Counted from the first letter of the stretch, positions 7,440 through 14,980 are shown. The stretch is 23,915 bases of DNA from Candidatus Melainabacteria bacterium (GCA_026389055.1 JAPLIO010000169.1:1-23915), one strand, 5' to 3'. Numbers and translations: made by a program. The notes: generated from the letters alone by a model not told the origin.

Positions 7440-9575
7440 ATGGGAATGCACCCCGTTATGCCACTAGTAACAAACTTATCCCCCAACGCCTATTTATTAG
7501 AAGTGGGTTGCGAAGAACTGCCACCCTCGTTTTTACTCGGGGTAGAATCTGCTTTAAAAGAGCTTGTAGAAAAAGCACTACAAGAAAAATCAATCCAGTT
7601 TGATGCCATTCGTGTGGAGCATACGCCAAGAAGAATGGTGTTGCTGGTAACAGGTCTGCCCGAAGAAACCGCTGCTTCTGTGGTTGAAACCAAAGGGCCT
7701 TCGCTTAAATTAGCCGTGGATGCCACTGGGGCTTTAACCCCTGTAGGGCAAGGGTTCCTCAAGAAAAATAATGTGTCTCAAGCAGACTGTGGCACCGTTA
7801 CGTTGGGTTCAGAAACTTATTGGCTGTTGAAAACTACGGTCGCTGGGCAGGCGGTGAAAAGTTTAATTGCTCCATTGGTTTTGGGGTGCGTTATGAATTT
7901 GCAAGGGGCAAGGTTCATGCGGTGGGCACACAACACCAAAACATTCCCACGCCCTATTCGGTGGTTACTTTCGTTATGGAACGACGAATTACTACCTGCT
8001 TCATTGGATTTAGGAGCGGAAACGCTCGTTTCTGGTGGCGTTACGCACGGGCATCGGGTTTTGGGGCAGGCAACTGTTGCCGTTTCAGGCATTGCGGATT
8101 ATTTCAATGCCCTACCCGAACAAGGCAAAGTAATTGTTTCCGTTGAACAACGCAAACAAACCATTATAGATGCCCTGCACGCCCAAGCTAAGGCATTTGG
8201 TGGCACCGTGGTGATTGACCCTGAATTGTTGGATTATGTAAGCGTGATTGTGGAAGCCCCCGCTGTGGTGGTAGGTTCGTTTAATGAGAGCTTTTTAGCG
8301 ATACCTCGCCCTGTTTTAATTACCGTGATGAAGGCACATCAACGGTATTTCCCTTTAGTAAATGCCACAACGGGTGAATTGCTCCCCAATTTCTTGTGCG
8401 TTATTAATGCAGATCCTGCCTTTGGTGCCAACATGGTAGCGGGCAATCAGCGGGTATTACAGGCTCGGTTTCAGGATGCCCAGTTTTTCTTTGAAGAAGA
8501 CACCAAAGAACCGCTTGAAGCGAAATTGCCGAAACTGGCAGGCGTTACCTTCCAAAAAGGATTGGGTACGTTGTTAGATAAAACCGAACGGCTAAAGCAG
8601 TTGATGCCGATAATGCAACAAGCCTTAGGGTATGAATCGGCGTTGTTGCCTGATTTGGCAACCGTCGCGAGCTTGAGCAAGACGGATTTGGTAACTCAAA
8701 TGGTGTTTGAATTAACCGAATTGCAAGGCGAAGTGGGCTACCACTACGGGTTAAAGCAAGGCTTGAAAAAAGAAGTGGCTATTGCTCTGTTTGAACAGTA
8801 TTTGCCTCGTTTTCAGGGCGATGAATTGCCCGCACACGCTACAGGCATTGCCCTTAGTTTGGCGGATAAATTAGATACGTTGGTTGCCCTGTTTAGTCAA
8901 ACGAAAACGAAATTGCCAACAGGCTCTAAAGACCCGCTGGGGTTGCGTCGGTTGGTGAATGGTGTGTTGCTTACCATGTTAGCCCATCAGCTACCTCTCA
9001 ATTTAAAAACCCTTTGTTACCAAGTGTACGGGGTACTGGGTGTATTAGCCCAAGAATCATTTGAAACAACGTGGCAATTGATTGAAACGTTCATGTTGCA
9101 ACGGTTAAAAACAATCGTGCTCCAAGAAAAAGCCATTCGGTTTGATGTGCTTGAAGCCGTTTTGGCTACCGTTGCTCCGCTGGAAAATTTGACCCTTGCT
9201 GTTGAAAAAGCCGAAACATTAAACGCCTTAGTGCTGGATGAGACTCAAGCAGATCGCTTAAAAGCCTTGGTTGAACCCGCCAAGCGGATTGATAAAATGC
9301 TGGGCGAAAAATGGATTCAATCTGCCAGCGTAGCAGAAATTAGTGAAGCCAATTGGGTGCATGAAGCGGAAAAAGCCCTGTTCGCCCAAACCTCGTTGGT
9401 TTTAGCCGAAAAAGCCCCGACGGAAAGTCTTGCCCCTGCGGTGGAAGCCTTTTTTGAATCCGTTATGGTTAACGATGAAAACCCGACCATTCGTCAAAAC
9501 AGATATACGTTATTGAGTATTTTACATACCCATTATTGCCAAAAATATGGAAAATTAAGCCTATTACAAGGCTAG
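7440..9575 (+). CDS. glyS: Glycyl-tRNA synthetase beta subunit
   Basis: This 711-residue subunit belongs to the bacterial alpha2beta2 glycyl-tRNA synthetase, where it carries tRNA recognition and part of catalysis. It has the family N-terminus (LLEVGCEELPPSFL), the block SFLAIPRPVLITVMKAHQRY, the stretch ARFQDAQFFFEEDTKEPLE and a C-terminal DALR-like anticodon-binding region ending with RYTLLSILHTHY. The length is normal. Three in-frame ATGs lie close together (7440, 7446, 7458); the first is used here because no ribosome binding site decides among them. The alpha subunit glyQ, usually adjacent, is not in this window. The ftsE gene follows after 28 bp on the same strand. Confidence 0.95.
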   Translation: MGMHPVMPLVTNLSPNAYLLEVGCEELPPSFLLGVESALKELVEKALQEKSIQFDAIRVEHTPRRMVLLVTGLPEETAASVVETKGPSLKLAVDATGALTPVGQGFLKKNNVSQADCGTVTLGSETYWLLKTTVAGQAVKSLIAPLVLGCVMNLQGARFMRWAHNTKTFPRPIRWLLSLWNDELLPASLDLGAETLVSGGVTHGHRVLGQATVAVSGIADYFNALPEQGKVIVSVEQRKQTIIDALHAQAKAFGGTVVIDPELLDYVSVIVEAPAVVVGSFNESFLAIPRPVLITVMKAHQRYFPLVNATTGELLPNFLCVINADPAFGANMVAGNQRVLQARFQDAQFFFEEDTKEPLEAKLPKLAGVTFQKGLGTLLDKTERLKQLMPIMQQALGYESALLPDLATVASLSKTDLVTQMVFELTELQGEVGYHYGLKQGLKKEVAIALFEQYLPRFQGDELPAHATGIALSLADKLDTLVALFSQTKTKLPTGSKDPLGLRRLVNGVLLTMLAHQLPLNLKTLCYQVYGVLGVLAQESFETTWQLIETFMLQRLKTIVLQEKAIRFDVLEAVLATVAPLENLTLAVEKAETLNALVLDETQADRLKALVEPAKRIDKMLGEKWIQSASVAEISEANWVHEAEKALFAQTSLVLAEKAPTESLAPAVEAFFESVMVNDENPTIRQNRYTLLSILHTHYCQKYGKLSLLQG

Positions 9576-9603
9576 TTTCCGTTAAAGAAAAAGGTTGTTT
9601 TAA

Positions 9604-10332
9604 ATGATGATGATGTCTCAAATTGAATTTAATCAAGTAAGCAAACGCTACGGAGCCGTTGAAGCCCTTCGGAATGTTTCTTTTTTGATTGAACCCGGTG
9701 ATTTCTGCTTCTTGGTTGGGGCTTCAGGGGCGGGAAAATCCACCATTTTGAAGCTAATCTATCGAGAAGAAAGTGCCTCAGAAGGCGAAGTATTGTTAGA
9801 TGGGGTGAATTTAGCCTCGTTATCTACCCGAAAAGTACCTCTGTTACGCCGTGGTATGGGGATTATCTTTCAAGATTTCAAATTATTGCCTAGGCAAACT
9901 GCTTTTGATAACGTTGCCTATGTGCTTCGGGCATTAGGCATGCCCCCTGCCGAAGTGCGTCGGCGAGTAATTGGTGCCTTAAAAGTGGTTGGTTTGTTAG
10001 ATAAAGTGGATGCCGTACCCGAAGAACTTTCAGGGGGCGAACAACAGCGGGTTGGTATAGCCAGAGCCATTGTCAACGGACCTCGGTTAGTGATTGCCGA
10101 TGAACCGACAGGGAATTTAGACCCCCAAAGTTCCGTGGAAATTATGGCGTTATTAGAACAAATTAATCAACGGGGCACCACTATTTTGATTTCTACCCAT
10201 AACCTAGCTATTGTTGAACAAATGCACAAACGCGTCATTGCTATTGCCGATGGGCAATTGGTGGCTGATGGTATTTTGAATAATCTACCCAGCGAAGCCA
10301 CCATTATGGCAAATTATAATTTAGGTACCTAA
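9604..10332 (+). CDS. ftsE: Cell division ATP-binding protein FtsE
   Basis: The ABC ATPase of FtsEX couples ATP turnover in the cytoplasm to activation of peptidoglycan hydrolases outside through FtsX. All ATPase motifs are intact: Walker A GASGAGKST (39-47), Q-loop FQDFKLLP (89-96), signature LSGGEQQ (142-148), Walker B LVIADEPTGNLD (from 162) and a switch histidine in STHN. The typical FtsE segment PLLRRGMGIIFQD is present. Length is 242 residues against about 222 in E. coli. Three tandem ATG codons begin the frame, and AAAGG near 9590 could serve any of them. The FtsX gene follows after 47 bp. Confidence 0.96.
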   Translation: MMMMSQIEFNQVSKRYGAVEALRNVSFLIEPGDFCFLVGASGAGKSTILKLIYREESASEGEVLLDGVNLASLSTRKVPLLRRGMGIIFQDFKLLPRQTAFDNVAYVLRALGMPPAEVRRRVIGALKVVGLLDKVDAVPEELSGGEQQRVGIARAIVNGPRLVIADEPTGNLDPQSSVEIMALLEQINQRGTTILISTHNLAIVEQMHKRVIAIADGQLVADGILNNLPSEATIMANYNLGT

Positions 10333-10379
10333 CGCACAATTAAGGCGTTCAACTTATCATAACAAACAGGAAATAGGCT

Positions 10380-11279
10380 ATGTCAAACGTTGTTCAAACA
10401 ACTTTCGCCAATATGATACTAGAAGCACTTCGGGATGTAAGAATTGCCCAACGAGTTATGTTGGAAACTATCGGTGGGTTTAATCGTACAGGCTGGATGA
10501 ACGTACTGATTGTGATTACCATGGCATCCATTCTGACTATTTTTGGGTCGTTATTTCTGTTGGTGGAACAATCTAAAACCTTCGTTTCAACCTTGGGTAC
10601 CAATATGGAAATGTCGGTTTACCTGAAAGATTCAGCCGATATTAACGACGTGCAGGAAGACTTAGACGCATTGCCCCAAGTGGCTTCTATTTCCGTGGTT
10701 ACCAAACAAGAAGCGTGGGAAAAAATGCGGAGTTCCTACCCCGATTTTCCTGAAATTCAAAATCCACTGCCCAATACCATTCATATTCAGCCCACCAGCC
10801 CCGCCGAAGTACCTGCGTTGAAGCAAGGGCTAGCCACCGTTGAAGGCATTCAAGCGGTGAAATATCCGTTTGAAGTGCTCAAAAAAATCCAAGCCATCGC
10901 CAAAGGATTATCCATTTTTGGGTCGTTTTTTACGGCATTCTTGGGGTTGTTGACGTTGTTTATTATTTCAAACACGCTTAGTTTGCTCATTCAAGCCCGT
11001 GGCAGAGAAATTGAAATTCTGCGGATGATGGGCATTGCCAACTGGTATATTCGGTTACCGTTTTTGTTTCAGGGCATTCTTTACGGATTATTGGGGGCGT
11101 TTATCGCCTATTTTCCCGTTTCATTCGTTGAAAATTATAGTTTACAAGCGTTTTCGTTTTTCCACTTAGCCAGCAATACGCATCATTTAGCCTTGGCAAT
11201 GGCATTGATGATTGGCATAGGTACATTGGTTGGGGGAAGTGGAGCGATTGTATCTATGCGAAGATACCTAAAGATATAG
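10380..11279 (+). CDS. ftsX: Cell division protein FtsX
   Basis: The 299-residue membrane partner of FtsE. It has an N-terminal cytoplasmic part, a first membrane helix (about 40-63), an extracytoplasmic domain (about 68-170, including the typical MSVYLKDSAD and VSVVTKQEAWEKM elements) and three C-terminal helices carrying the coupling segment RGREIEILRMMGI. That topology matches the FtsX family. AGGAAAT lies just before the ATG. It probably transmits the FtsE ATPase cycle to an EnvC-type hydrolase such as the one encoded at 6053-7285. Confidence 0.95.
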   Translation: MSNVVQTTFANMILEALRDVRIAQRVMLETIGGFNRTGWMNVLIVITMASILTIFGSLFLLVEQSKTFVSTLGTNMEMSVYLKDSADINDVQEDLDALPQVASISVVTKQEAWEKMRSSYPDFPEIQNPLPNTIHIQPTSPAEVPALKQGLATVEGIQAVKYPFEVLKKIQAIAKGLSIFGSFFTAFLGLLTLFIISNTLSLLIQARGREIEILRMMGIANWYIRLPFLFQGILYGLLGAFIAYFPVSFVENYSLQAFSFFHLASNTHHLALAMALMIGIGTLVGGSGAIVSMRRYLKI

Positions 11280-11313
11280 GTATAAGCTGGGGTTGATAGG
11301 AATCAATAATCGC

Positions 11314-11661
11314 ATGGTTAGTGAATTACAATCAGCACAAGCGTCTGCTTCAACGGTATTATTAACGCCCATTGTTTCGGTTTATGAGGCTTCAACAGCC
11401 ACTCAATTAAAACGAAAAGCGACTGAACTACTGACTAAATCAACCCATAATGTGATTTTGAATTTATCTAAAGTCAACCATATGGATTCTTTTGGATTGG
11501 CTAGTATTCTTTCTATTTTAAAAGCTTGTAAGGAATTGGGTGGCACATTGGTGTTACTCAATCCCAATTCAACCGTGTTGCAATTGATTCAATTGACACG
11601 TTTAACCACGATTCTTTCCGTGGTTGAAACCCAAGAAGAAGCCTTGGCTTTGTTACAGTAA
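11314..11661 (+). CDS. STAS-domain protein (anti-sigma factor antagonist type)
   Basis: A small soluble STAS domain of 115 residues. The core motif NHMDSFGLASILSI matches the D-S-S-G-L loop of SpoIIAA/RsbV proteins; Ser59 falls at the phosphorylation site of that family, but the following Ser is Phe. The predicted alternating strands and helices fit the fold (ILNLSKV, GTLVLLNPN, LTTILSV). Such proteins bind a serine kinase/anti-sigma factor, and no kinase gene is nearby. The ATG at 11314 is chosen (GATAGGA upstream); an in-frame TTG at 11293 would add seven residues. It lies 34 bp after ftsX and directly before a terminator, so it is probably the last gene of the glyS-ftsEX unit. Confidence 0.82.
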   Translation: MVSELQSAQASASTVLLTPIVSVYEASTATQLKRKATELLTKSTHNVILNLSKVNHMDSFGLASILSILKACKELGGTLVLLNPNSTVLQLIQLTRLTTILSVVETQEEALALLQ

Positions 11662-11727
11662 GGGTGTATCTTGGTTTCGAGTGCTATTCGCTCAATTTCC
11701 AATAGCAATAGCGAAAATTTTAACCAA

Positions 11728-11762
11728 TCAAGCCTTCCGTTTTTTCGGGAGGCTTGATTTTT
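11728..11762 (+). terminator. Intrinsic terminator after the STAS gene
   Basis: A 12-bp stem, TCAAGCCTTCCG paired with CGGGAGGCTTGA (one G-T pair), closes on a TTTTTT loop and is followed by TTTTT. It ends the ftsE-ftsX-STAS transcript and lies just upstream of the tRNA gene. Confidence 0.9.
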
Positions 11763-11781
11763 GGGCTATTTCCATCATAAT
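11754..11781 (+). promoter_or_regulatory. Candidate promoter of the tRNA-Ala gene
   Basis: TTGATT (11754-11759) lies 16 bp before CATAAT (11776-11781), about 30 bp upstream of the tRNA. The -35 overlaps the right arm of the preceding terminator, so the fit is suggestive only. Confidence 0.4.
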
Positions 11782-11809
11782 GAAAGAACTAGATTTTTAT
11801 GTATTTCGT

Positions 11810-11883
11810 GGGGGTATCGCTCAGTTGGTAGAGCGATAGCATCGCACGCTATAGGTCGGGCGGTTCGAGCCCCCCTGCCTCCA
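11810..11883 (+). tRNA. tRNA-Ala(CGC)
   Basis: The 74-nt cloverleaf has acceptor stem GGGGGTA/TGCCTCC with the G3-T70 pair that defines alanine tRNAs. The D-stem is GCTC/GAGC, and the anticodon stem ATAGC/GCTAT encloses loop ATCGCAC (anticodon CGC, reading GCG). The T-loop is TTCGAGC. The T-stem pairs perfectly as GGG-GG with CCCCC only if one C is bulged, which also explains the extra nucleotide compared with the usual 73. No 3' CCA is encoded; the gene is followed by C and T6. It should be charged with alanine if the bulge is tolerated or repaired. Confidence 0.9.
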
Positions 11884-11908
11884 CTTTTTTCTCTCTATTT
11901 ATTAAGGC

Positions 11909-12058
11909 TTACTGTTTTTTAGTTTCTTCTGTCGTTTCATTTTTCATCACTATTTCGTTTAGGGTGTCTGCTTTTTTCGCAGCACAAATAATGACGTACA
12001 AGAATAACCCTACTGGCAATAGCAGTAGAAAAAAAGGAATTAACAGCGAATAAAACAT
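11909..12058 (-). CDS. Small single-pass membrane protein, 49 residues
   Basis: This short gene runs from ATG at 12058 to TAA ending at 11909. The N-terminal half is strongly hydrophobic (LLIPFFLLLLPVGLFLYVII, residues 5-24), and the C-terminal half is charged (AAKKADTLNEIV, then a Glu/Thr/Lys tail). This predicts one membrane helix with a short cytoplasmic tail. Support comes from AAAGGGGG about 10 bp before the ATG and a near-consensus promoter (TTGACA-17-TATAGT) about 60 bp further upstream. It is divergent from the XRE-type regulator. No homologue is recognised and the function is unknown; a membrane stress peptide or subunit stabiliser are possibilities only. Confidence 0.65.
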   Translation of the reverse strand: MFYSLLIPFFLLLLPVGLFLYVIICAAKKADTLNEIVMKNETTEETKKQ

Positions 12059-12104
12059 AATAAATAAGCCCCCTTTAGGCAAAAAGATAGGATACTTTAG
12101 TGTA

Positions 12105-12132
12105 TTGAGTCATAAATTATTTCGACTATAAC
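12105..12132 (+). promoter_or_regulatory. Candidate promoter of the XRE-type regulator
   Basis: TTGAGT (12105-12110), a 16-bp spacer and TATAAC (12127-12132). Its -10 overlaps the -10 of the opposing promoter and the first bases of the palindrome, so the two promoters could not easily be occupied together. Confidence 0.45.
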
Positions 12133-12153
12133 AGACACTTGTCGGTCTGTCAA
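12125..12153 (-). promoter_or_regulatory. Strong promoter of the 49-residue membrane protein
   Basis: On the minus strand TTGACA (12153-12148) is 17 bp from TATAGT (12130-12125). This is among the best sigma-70-like promoters in the window. Initiation near 12118 leaves a leader of about 60 nt. Confidence 0.75.
12131..12150. promoter_or_regulatory. Candidate operator palindrome
   Basis: ACAGAC and GTCTGT are exact inverted repeats around an 8-bp centre. The palindrome fills the spacer between the -35 and -10 of the minus-strand promoter and touches the -10 of the plus-strand promoter. This is a typical place for an XRE-family repressor, and such a gene lies next to it. Confidence 0.6.
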
Positions 12154-12182
12154 TTGTGTTTTCATTGGGTTGTAATACAAAT

Positions 12183-12470
12183 ATGTCGATTCTTAAAACC
12201 TTCTTACAACAGAAAATGAAACAAGCAGGGTTATCTGCCTATGCTGTGGTAAAAGCCAGCGGTATACCTGAAATGAGCTTACGGCGTTTTCTTATGGGTA
12301 CACGGCCTGCTTCTGATACGGTTTTAGATGGGTTAGCCCAGGTAACGGCACTCGGCTTAACAAGAGATGAATGGTATGCTTTACGGTTGTTAGATGAGTA
12401 TTCGCCCCTAGTAATTTATAAAGCAATGGAATTCTTGCTCAATCCGTTGTTATACCAATTGAAAGATTAA
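12183..12470 (+). CDS. XRE-type helix-turn-helix regulator
   Basis: A 95-residue DNA-binding protein. Residues 1-60 fit an XRE/Cro HTH: LKTFLQQKMKQAGLSAYAVV, then SGIPEMSLRRFLMGTRPAS as the recognition part, and VLDGLAQVTALGLT. A helical C-terminal part (LLDEYSPLVIYKAMEFLL) may dimerise. The ATG at 12183 is chosen; a GTG at 12156 in the same frame would add nine residues of no resemblance. Neither start has a ribosome binding site. It is divergent from the small membrane protein and probably controls both promoters through the palindrome at 12131-12150. Its last codons and stop come from the repeat element starting near 12448, so the C-terminus may have been altered by insertion. Confidence 0.7.
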   Translation: MSILKTFLQQKMKQAGLSAYAVVKASGIPEMSLRRFLMGTRPASDTVLDGLAQVTALGLTRDEWYALRLLDEYSPLVIYKAMEFLLNPLLYQLKD

Positions 12471-12619
12471 ATAGCGTAAAATCATGATTCGGGATGCCAC
12501 GGGGGGCATCCCCTACGAAGAGAGAATTATCAGATTACTGTAGGGGCGAACCTTTGTGGTCGCCCGCCCAAGATGCAAACCCAAACACGCTATTTAATCT
12601 TTTAATTGGCATTATTACA
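12448..12619. repeat. MITE-like element with TIRs and two internal hairpins
   Basis: The ends are inverted repeats: TTATACCAATT..AGATTAAATAGCG on the left, and on the right ATAATGCCAATT..AGATTAAATAGCG read in reverse. Inside are two GC-rich hairpins: GGGATGCC/GGCATCCC (12491-12512) and GGGCGaACC/GGTCGCCC (12544-12565). They face each other through CCCTAC and GTAGGG. No coding capacity is seen. The left end lies inside the 3' end of the regulator gene and the right end lies upstream of glmS. A related end is at 58-88. Confidence 0.65.
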
Positions 12620-12766
12620 TGGCGAAGCATAATACCCAAAGAAAACCCTGCCTTTTACAGAAAGTGATGCGTCTAAAATAAGCTTGAAACCCCAGTTTGT
12701 TTCCAGCATAATGAGGGGTACTTGTTGGATATGCCATTTCTCTACTAATTCAGAAAGCTCACTCAT
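12602..12766 (-). CDS. Possible 54-residue ORF overlapping the glmS promoter
   Basis: An open frame runs from ATG at 12766 (MSELSELVEKWHIQQ..) to a TAA inside the right terminal repeat of the element at 12448-12619. The composition is protein-like, with WGFKLILDA and GRVFFGYY. However, it has no clear ribosome binding site, lies over the glmS promoter and uses CTT and CTC for leucine more than its neighbours. If real, its 3' end was supplied by the repeat. It may equally be a chance frame or a gene remnant. Confidence 0.22.
   Translation of the reverse strand: MSELSELVEKWHIQQVPLIMLETNWGFKLILDASLSVKGRVFFGYYASPCNNAN
12684..12712 (+). promoter_or_regulatory. Promoter of glmS
   Basis: TTGAAA (12684-12689), a 17-bp spacer and CATAAT (12707-12712) lie about 60 bp before the glmS ATG. 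No glmS ribozyme-like structure is evident in the short leader. Confidence 0.6.
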
Positions 12767-12770
12767 CTTT

Positions 12771-14702
12771 ATGTGCGGAATTGTTGGTTATTTAGGCAAA
12801 AGAGCCTTGCTTCCCTTATTAGTTCAAAGTCTTCGTCAATTGGAATATCGTGGATACGATTCCGCTGGCATTTCTTGGTTTGATTCACAAACCAGCCAAC
12901 TAAAAACCGTGAAAGCCACGGGAAAACTTCAAAATTTAGCCAATGCATTACCCCCTGAGCTGATGCAGGAAACCGATGCGACCCATCCCACACTGCAATT
13001 GGGTATTGGGCATATTCGGTGGGCAACTCACGGCACGCCAACGTTAGATAATGCCCATCCGCACCATAGCCAAAATGGCGAAATTGTGTTGGTGCATAAC
13101 GGCATTATCGAAAATTTTGCCTCTATTAAAGAAGATTTACAGGGCAAAGGCTATGTTTTTCGCTCCGAAACCGATACGGAAAGCATTGTTCATTTGCTGG
13201 AAGAAACGGTCAAACAATCGGCGGAAAACACCCCGTTTGTTGAAATTCTTCGACAAACGAAACAGCAACTGACTGGGGCTTATGCCTTAACAGTCATGTA
13301 CCAAGGGTCTCCTGAACGCCTGTTTGCCACCCGTCAACAAGCCCCGCTGGTTGTGGGCATTGGCTTAAATAACGACGAATTTTGGGTTGCTAGCGATGTC
13401 GTTGCCTTGGTTGCCTACACCAATCGGGTGTTATATTTAGAAGATGGTCAGCTGGTGGAACTTTCCCCCGAAGGCTTAAAATTGTACGATGCCAATGGGC
13501 AAGAGATTGCTCCTCGGGTTGAAACCATTGTTACGGGGCCTTTAACCATTGATAAAAAGGGCTACAAGCACTTTATGCTGAAAGAAATTTACGAACAACC
13601 CGATGTGGTTCGTAACGCCCTAAGCGGACGCCTTTCCAGTGTAGATGCCCCAATTGCCCTTCAAAACGACGCACCTTATCGGTCTCAACAACATGGCGAT
13701 GAATCACCCAAAACGCTTGAAGCCTTGGTTGCGGATTTGGATAGATTGGTCATTATTGGGTGTGGTACGTCTTATAATGCGGGCTTGGTGGCGAAATATT
13801 TTATTGAACAGTTGGTTCGGGTGCCTGTAGAAGTTGAAGCTGCGGGTGAATATCGGTATCGCCAGCCTGTGTTAACGCCTAATACGTTGGTCGTGGCTAT
13901 TTCTCAATCGGGCGAAACGGCAGATACGTTGGAAGCTATTCGGCAAGCCAAAGGGTTTGGGGCTAGAACGATTGCCTTAACCAATCGGCCTGATAGCAGT
14001 ATGGCTCGGGAAGTGGATGCGGTGATTGACGTGCGGGCAGGCGTAGAAGTGAGCGTTTGTGCGACGAAAAGTTTTGTGGCTCAATTGGTGGCATTACAAT
14101 TGCTAGGCATTTTTATGTTGGAACGTAAAACTCCTGCTAACCCTGTTCAATTAGCCTTATTACCTGCGTTGAAACAAGCCTTGTTACGCATTCCCGTTCA
14201 AATGGAAGCCTTACTTTCTGATGTGGATGCCTATCATAAGTTAGCCAAAAAATATGCCGCTTATCCTAGCTTTTTATTCGTGGCAAGGGGTATTAACTTC
14301 CCTGTGGCAATGGAAGGGGCGTTGAAGCTGAAAGAAATTTCGTATATCCACGCTGAAGGGTATTCGGGTGCGGAATTGAAACACGGCCCAATCGCCTTGT
14401 TAGATGAAAAAATGCCTGTTTTAACCTTGCTGGCTGGTGGTAGCGTGTTTGATAAAATGCTATCGAACTGTCAAGAAGCTCGGGCGAGAGAAGCCCAAGT
14501 GATTGCCCTAACCAACGAGCCTATTCCTGAAGGCTACGCCGATACGTTTATGGATGTGATTACTTACCCTGCCTGCGATGAGTTGCTTTCGCCCCTGCTG
14601 AGTGCCATTCCGTTGCAGTTACTTTCTTACTATATTGCAGAACATTTGGGTAAAGATGTAGACCAGCCTCGGAATTTAGCGAAAAGTGTAACGGTGGAAT
14701 AA
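12771..14702 (+). CDS. glmS: Glutamine--fructose-6-phosphate aminotransferase (isomerizing)
   Basis: The enzyme makes glucosamine-6-phosphate from fructose-6-phosphate and glutamine, the entry to UDP-GlcNAc for peptidoglycan and LPS. The ATG at 12771 places Cys2 (MCGIVGYLG) as the nucleophile of the glutaminase domain; an upstream in-frame TTG at 12684 would destroy this and is rejected. Other motifs are YRGYDSAG, IGHIRWATHG, HNGIIEN, two SIS domains (IIGCGTSYNAG, ISQSGETADTLEAI, then FVARGINFPVAMEGALKLKE) and the C-terminal QPRNLAKSVTVE. At 643 residues it is longer than the usual 608, partly from an insertion around RLSSVDAPIALQNDAPYRSQ in the linker before the first SIS domain. A 74-residue gene follows after 6 bp. 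Confidence 0.96.
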   Translation: MCGIVGYLGKRALLPLLVQSLRQLEYRGYDSAGISWFDSQTSQLKTVKATGKLQNLANALPPELMQETDATHPTLQLGIGHIRWATHGTPTLDNAHPHHSQNGEIVLVHNGIIENFASIKEDLQGKGYVFRSETDTESIVHLLEETVKQSAENTPFVEILRQTKQQLTGAYALTVMYQGSPERLFATRQQAPLVVGIGLNNDEFWVASDVVALVAYTNRVLYLEDGQLVELSPEGLKLYDANGQEIAPRVETIVTGPLTIDKKGYKHFMLKEIYEQPDVVRNALSGRLSSVDAPIALQNDAPYRSQQHGDESPKTLEALVADLDRLVIIGCGTSYNAGLVAKYFIEQLVRVPVEVEAAGEYRYRQPVLTPNTLVVAISQSGETADTLEAIRQAKGFGARTIALTNRPDSSMAREVDAVIDVRAGVEVSVCATKSFVAQLVALQLLGIFMLERKTPANPVQLALLPALKQALLRIPVQMEALLSDVDAYHKLAKKYAAYPSFLFVARGINFPVAMEGALKLKEISYIHAEGYSGAELKHGPIALLDEKMPVLTLLAGGSVFDKMLSNCQEARAREAQVIALTNEPIPEGYADTFMDVITYPACDELLSPLLSAIPLQLLSYYIAEHLGKDVDQPRNLAKSVTVE

Positions 14703-14708
14703 GGGAAA

Positions 14709-14933
14709 ATGCCGTCTGCTGTTGCTACGCTAATAGAAACTCAATCGCTTGAAGTTGCGGTTGCGGCTGATAAGGCGTTGGATGTTGACAGTCTTGAGCA
14801 GGCGATTTTGGCTCAGTTTCCTGTTCAAACGCAGTTGCTACGCTGGGCGATTGTTGCCAAGCTGGAGCCTGCTTCGGTGGATAATCAGCCAATTTTCTAT
14901 CAAATTGAAGCCACGATTGGGCATATAGAGTAG
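14709..14933 (+). CDS. Small conserved-looking protein downstream of glmS
   Basis: A 74-residue soluble protein of unknown function. It begins 6 bp after the glmS stop codon with AAGGGAAA directly upstream of its ATG, so it is almost certainly cotranslated with glmS. It has alternating hydrophobic stretches (SLEVAVAADKALDVDSLEQA, LLRWAIVAKLEPA, FYQIEATIGHIE) that suggest a small alpha/beta fold, with no membrane segment and no cysteine. No known family is recognised. Its position hints at a role linked to amino-sugar synthesis, but nothing in the sequence proves that. Confidence 0.7.
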   Translation: MPSAVATLIETQSLEVAVAADKALDVDSLEQAILAQFPVQTQLLRWAIVAKLEPASVDNQPIFYQIEATIGHIE

Positions 14934-14940
14934 TTTCAGC

Positions 14941-14980
14941 AATTGTTCCACGACCCTACAAAGTAAGGCGAAGGACAATT
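14941..14980. repeat. Long imperfect hairpin after the glmS operon
   Basis: AATTGTTCC pairs with GGACAATT (one bulged T) and encloses a second stem, CCCTAC/GTAAGG (one mismatch), around AAA. It lies 8 bp after the stop codon of the 74-residue gene. There is no T-tract, so it may be an mRNA 3'-end stabiliser or weak terminator rather than a classic intrinsic terminator. The rest of 14934-15119 shows nothing but the candidate -10 at 15076. Confidence 0.4.

Noticed and set aside
12077..12115. A 12-codon frame (ATGACTCAA..) in the leader of the 49-residue gene, possibly a leader peptide.
   Set aside because: No ribosome binding site and no codon pattern suggesting attenuation; too short to separate from chance.
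12684..12770. N-terminal extension of glmS from TTG.
   Set aside because: GlmS needs Cys as residue 2 after the initiator Met; the TTG coincides with the -35 of the likely promoter.
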